Assembly: GCF_000801955.1 (NCBI RefSeq)
Contig: NZ_JSZO01000028.1
Coordinates: 272,687 to 336,686 of the forward strand
Direction: 5' to 3'
DNA length: 64,000 nucleotides
Source of the DNA: Ralstonia sp. A12
GTDB lineage: Bacteria > Pseudomonadota > Gammaproteobacteria > Burkholderiales > Burkholderiaceae
Shown piece after piece: positions 61,533 to 64,000 of the stretch. Position 1 is the stretch's first letter. The number at the start of each line of letters is the position of its first letter. Under the pieces are notes generated by a model that saw only the letters and a program-made list of their open reading frames with translations, searched no databases and was not told the DNA's origin. Both the position numbers and the translations under genes were made by a program.

Positions 61533-61859
61533 ATGAACCCGACATCGCAACGCGGTCGCCTTGTCGCAGTCTTGCCGGGGGCGCTGGCCGTGTGCGCAGC
61601 CGCCTTGCTGGGCGGTTGCGTGGTCGCGCCGTACTACGACGCTTATGGCAATCCGATTGCTCCGGCGGCCGTTGCGCCGGCACCGGTGGCTTCATATCCG
61701 GCGTATCCGTACGACCCGTATTACTACTATGGCCCCGCCTTCTATCCGGCGCCGGTCTTTGGCAGCGTATGGATTGGCGGCGGCGGTTGCTGGGGCTGTG
61801 GTCGCGGCTGGGGCGGCCGGGGTTGGGGCGGACGCGGTGGCTGGGGCCACCGTCATTGA
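61533..61859 (+). CDS. Small Gly/Tyr/Pro-rich putative lipoprotein
   Basis: A 108-residue protein from the ATG at 61533, eight bases after GGAG. It has a lipoprotein signal ending in the lipobox LLGGC (about residue 27), a Pro/Ala/Tyr region (APYYDAYGNPIAPAAVAP, YPYDPYYYYGPAFYP) and a Gly-rich C-terminus (WGCGRGWGGRGWGGRGGWGHRH). Similar low-complexity small outer-membrane lipoproteins occur widely in proteobacteria; the role is unknown. The His/Gly tail could bind metal. Confidence 0.75.
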   Translation: MNPTSQRGRLVAVLPGALAVCAAALLGGCVVAPYYDAYGNPIAPAAVAPAPVASYPAYPYDPYYYYGPAFYPAPVFGSVWIGGGGCWGCGRGWGGRGWGGRGGWGHRH

Positions 61860-62009
61860 TCTGTCATATCAACGTGACGAAGACACACGCCTGGCGCGGC
61901 TCAACGCCAATTCCGCAGCCAGTTCAATACGCGTGATTGCGTAACGGAGTCTGCTGCATCGCGACATACAATCCATCGCTCTTAAAAGAAGAATGCGAGG
62001 AGATTGTCG

Positions 62010-63410
62010 ATGTCCGTGATCATCGTGCTGGCTGCGCTGGCATTTCTGATGTTCGCCGCCTACCGCGGCTACAGCGTCATCCTGTTTGCACCGCTGGCCG
62101 CCCTGGGCGCGGTGCTCCTGACCGATCCATCGGCCGTGGCGCCGGTGTTCTCCGGCATCTTCATGGAGAAGATGGTCGGCTTCGTCAAACTGTATTTTCC
62201 GGTGTTCCTGCTCGGTGCCGTGTTCGGCAAGGTGATCGAGTTGTCGGGCTTTTCGCGCTCGATCGTAGCCTCGGTCATCCGCGTGGTGGGGGCCAAGCGC
62301 GCGATGCTGTCCATCGTGCTGGTGTGTGCGCTGCTGACGTATGGCGGCGTGTCGCTGTTTGTGGTGGTGTTTGCGGTGTACCCGTTTGCGGCGGAGATGT
62401 TCCGCCAGGGCAACATCCCCAAGCGCCTGATCCCGGGCACGATCGCGCTGGGCGCGTTCTCGTTCACGATGGATTCGCTGCCGGGCACGCCGCAAATCCA
62501 GAACATCATCCCGACCACGTTCTTCCACACCACCTCGTGGGCGGCACCGTGGCTCGGTACGATCGGCGCGCTGTTCATCATCGTGGTGGGCATGGCGTAT
62601 CTGGAATGGCGTCGCCGCGTGGCACTGCGCAACGGCCATGGTTATGACCATGGCCTGACCAAGCTGGTGAACGAGCCGGAAACGGCCGAGACTGGCACGC
62701 TCGCGCATCCGCTGATCGCGCTGTCGCCGCTGGTGCTGGTGGGCGTGATGAACCTGCTGTTCACACGCTGGATTCCGATGTGGTACAGCAAGGTCGTCAC
62801 CGTTGCGCTGCCGGGCCTGCCCAAGCCGCTGACGGTGGAAGCTGACAAGCTGACGGCGATCTGGGCGGTGGAAGCGGCGCTGCTGATCGGCATCATCGTC
62901 GTGCTCGTGTTCGGCTTCCGCGCTGTGAAGGGGCGCTTTGCTGAAGGCAGCAAAGCGGCTGTGTCGGGCGCATTGCTGGCCGCCATGAACACGGCATCGG
63001 AATACGGCTTTGGCGGCGTGATCGCTGCACTGCCGGGCTTCCTAGTGCTGGCTGACGGGCTGCGCGCGATTCCGAATCCGCTCGTCAACGAAGCCGTGAC
63101 GGTGAGCACGCTGGCGGGTATCACCGGTTCGGCCTCGGGCGGTATGAGCATTGCGCTGGCTGCGATGGCAGATCAGTTCGTGCAGGCCGCACAGGCGACG
63201 GGCATTCCGATGGAGGTGCTGCACCGTGTGGCGGCGATGGCCTCGGGCGGTATGGACACGCTGCCGCATAACGGCGCTGTCATCACGCTGCTGGCCGTGA
63301 CCGGCCTCACGCACCGCGAGGCGTATCGCGATGTGTTCTGCGTCACGATCATCAAGACGCTGGCAGTGTTCTTTGTGATTGCGATGTTCTACGCCACTGG
63401 GATTGTTTGA
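62010..63410 (+). CDS. GntP family permease
   Basis: A 466-residue transporter with about 12 to 14 hydrophobic segments, from the ATG at 62010 following AGGAG. It starts MSVIIVLAALAFLMFAAYRGYSVILFAPLAALGAVLL; LLTYGGVSLFVVVFAVYPFAAEMF, MDSLPGTPQIQNIIPTTFF and ASGGMDTLPHNGAVITLLAVTG are typical of this group. It is classed with gluconate-type permeases, but some relatives carry hydroxybutyrate or other organic acids, so substrate is open. It has no neighbour gene for metabolism on its strand. Confidence 0.92.
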   Translation: MSVIIVLAALAFLMFAAYRGYSVILFAPLAALGAVLLTDPSAVAPVFSGIFMEKMVGFVKLYFPVFLLGAVFGKVIELSGFSRSIVASVIRVVGAKRAMLSIVLVCALLTYGGVSLFVVVFAVYPFAAEMFRQGNIPKRLIPGTIALGAFSFTMDSLPGTPQIQNIIPTTFFHTTSWAAPWLGTIGALFIIVVGMAYLEWRRRVALRNGHGYDHGLTKLVNEPETAETGTLAHPLIALSPLVLVGVMNLLFTRWIPMWYSKVVTVALPGLPKPLTVEADKLTAIWAVEAALLIGIIVVLVFGFRAVKGRFAEGSKAAVSGALLAAMNTASEYGFGGVIAALPGFLVLADGLRAIPNPLVNEAVTVSTLAGITGSASGGMSIALAAMADQFVQAAQATGIPMEVLHRVAAMASGGMDTLPHNGAVITLLAVTGLTHREAYRDVFCVTIIKTLAVFFVIAMFYATGIV

Positions 63411-63479
63411 TTCTGCTTGCAGCAGGTTGCTGTGGGGAAACGGGGAATGGGCTCTTTGGGTTCATTCCCTGTTTTGCTT

Positions 63480-63992
63480 TTGGTGGTCCATCCCTGGTTT
63501 CATCCCCTGCCGGGGCTGACCTACTTTCTTTGTCTTGCCAAAGAAAGTAGGCAAAGAAAGGCGCGCCCGAGATGGCGACCCCCTCCTTGAATTTTCGTAA
63601 CCGTGCGGGGAAGGAGGCAAACTCGCTTCGCTCAGACAAGCCTCCTTCCTTTATCCGCCCGCTTACGAAAATTCAAGGCGCCATCTAGGGCAGGAACGTC
63701 AAAAGACAAAGGCCAACCCCTCGCGGGGTTGGCCTTGTCGTTTTGGCTGGCGTCCAGATGGTGTGGCCTTTGACTTTCCCTGCCCTATGCGGCGCCTTGA
63801 ATTTCTGTTGCAAGGAGGAAAAAGGAAGGGAAACTGTTTGAGCGCAGCGAGTTTTTCCCTTCCCCTCCTTGCGACAGAAATTCAAGGAGGCTTTCGCCGC
63901 ATCGGGCGCGCCTTTCTTTGCTGACTTTCTTTGGCAAGACAAAGAAAGTGAGTCAGCCCCGGCAGGGGATGAAACAGGGGATGGACCACCAA
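63480..63992. repeat. About 513-bp nested inverted-repeat element
   Basis: The outer arms 63480-63570 and 63902-63992 are 91 bases each and reverse-complementary with few differences. Two inner hairpin modules follow: 63585-63678, closed by CCTTGAATTTTCGTAA and its complement, and 63795-63887, closed by CCTTGAATTTCTGT and ACAGAAATTCAAGG. Both inner modules contain a GGAAGG/CCTTCC stem and an ACTCGCTTCGCTC-type core in opposite orientations. A terminator-like hairpin lies in the centre. The sequence ends eight bases beyond the right arm. Confidence 0.88.
63709..63736 (+). terminator. Terminator-like hairpin at the centre of the palindromic element
   Basis: AAGGCCAACCCC pairs perfectly with GGGGTTGGCCTT around TCGC, followed by GTCGTTTTGG. 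It might end GntP permease transcription, although it lies 300 bases after the stop. Confidence 0.6.
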
Positions 63993-64000
63993 GGCCAAAC

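Larger units (their letters stand above)
63411..64000. other. Noncoding right end of the window
   Basis: No gene is seen in these 590 bases; nearly all of it is the nested palindromic element listed next. Short open frames in both strands are formed by the repeated arms. Confidence 0.7.

Noticed and set aside
63352..63942. Short coding frames within the palindromic element
   Set aside because: They arise from the inverted arms, mirror each other and have no ribosome binding site or family pattern.

Overview
The window looks like a stretch of chromosome from a betaproteobacterium of the Burkholderiaceae, most probably a Ralstonia of the R. pickettii type. The basis is recognition of the proteins and gene order: the 794-residue aculeacin/AHL acylase, the exbB-exbD-lpxK-Trm112-kdsB-adk block, the DUF3579-argF pair, long-form ArgG, high GC with few intergenic gaps, and many ATGA or TGATG start/stop overlaps. 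There is no phage, transposon, CRISPR array or tRNA gene that I can see. Almost all of it is housekeeping and catabolic core genome.

Layout. 1-8.7 kb: the 3' end of a pabB-pabC fusion, convergent with a long minus-strand run (hda, HAD phosphatase, pcnB, folK, deoxynucleoside kinase, panB, tungstate-type ABC permease and ATPase), then a PerM/AI-2E family exporter divergent from purM. 10-14.5 kb: an alkylation-damage repair cluster (stand-alone MGMT, 2OG-Fe oxygenase, alkB, alkA, ada, small Ada-type metal-binding protein), with two near-identical promoters that both carry a perfect Ada box. 14.5-21.2 kb: GNAT, miaA, mutL, dedA-like, SirB1-like, murJ. 21.4-29.6 kb: rpsT, DUF3579, argF, argG, ppnP, patatin, murB, yajQ, aspA. 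29.8-36.8 kb: AHL/aculeacin acylase divergent from a GlxA-type AraC regulator, plsY, ybaK, xerD, a further MGMT gene, a chalcone-isomerase-like protein. 37-43.7 kb: queG divergent from tsaE-amiC-GNAT; a bile-acid-type symporter divergent from a LysR regulator; a short-chain dehydrogenase. 43.8-48.1 kb: adk, kdsB, Trm112-like, lpxK, exbD, exbB (envelope/LPS block). 48.2-49.0 kb: a noncoding array of about 172-bp repeats rich in DnaA-box-like sequence. 49.1-53.9 kb: xseA, sodB, M50 peptidase, DUF2167 protein, an unrecognised protein. 53.9-58.6 kb: IclR regulator, amino-acid ABC importer, hutG and hutD, probably a histidine or formiminoglutamate uptake and breakdown operon. 58.6-63.4 kb: HU, NAD(P)-binding protein, MHS-type MFS transporter, a Gly/Tyr-rich lipoprotein, GntP-type permease. 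63.48-63.99 kb: a roughly 515-bp nested palindromic noncoding element.

The most unusual signals are these. (1) The Ada protein has lost three of the four zinc-binding cysteines of its sensor domain, although the two Ada boxes are intact, and its stop codon overlaps the start of an 87-residue protein that is itself an Ada-type cysteine domain. (2) The 172-bp repeat array lies between exbB and xseA. (3) A large nested palindrome lies at the right edge. Several simple palindromic operators were also found (upstream of the SDR gene, the LysR gene, argF and purM). Functions are assigned from motifs and family recognition by eye; no database search was run.
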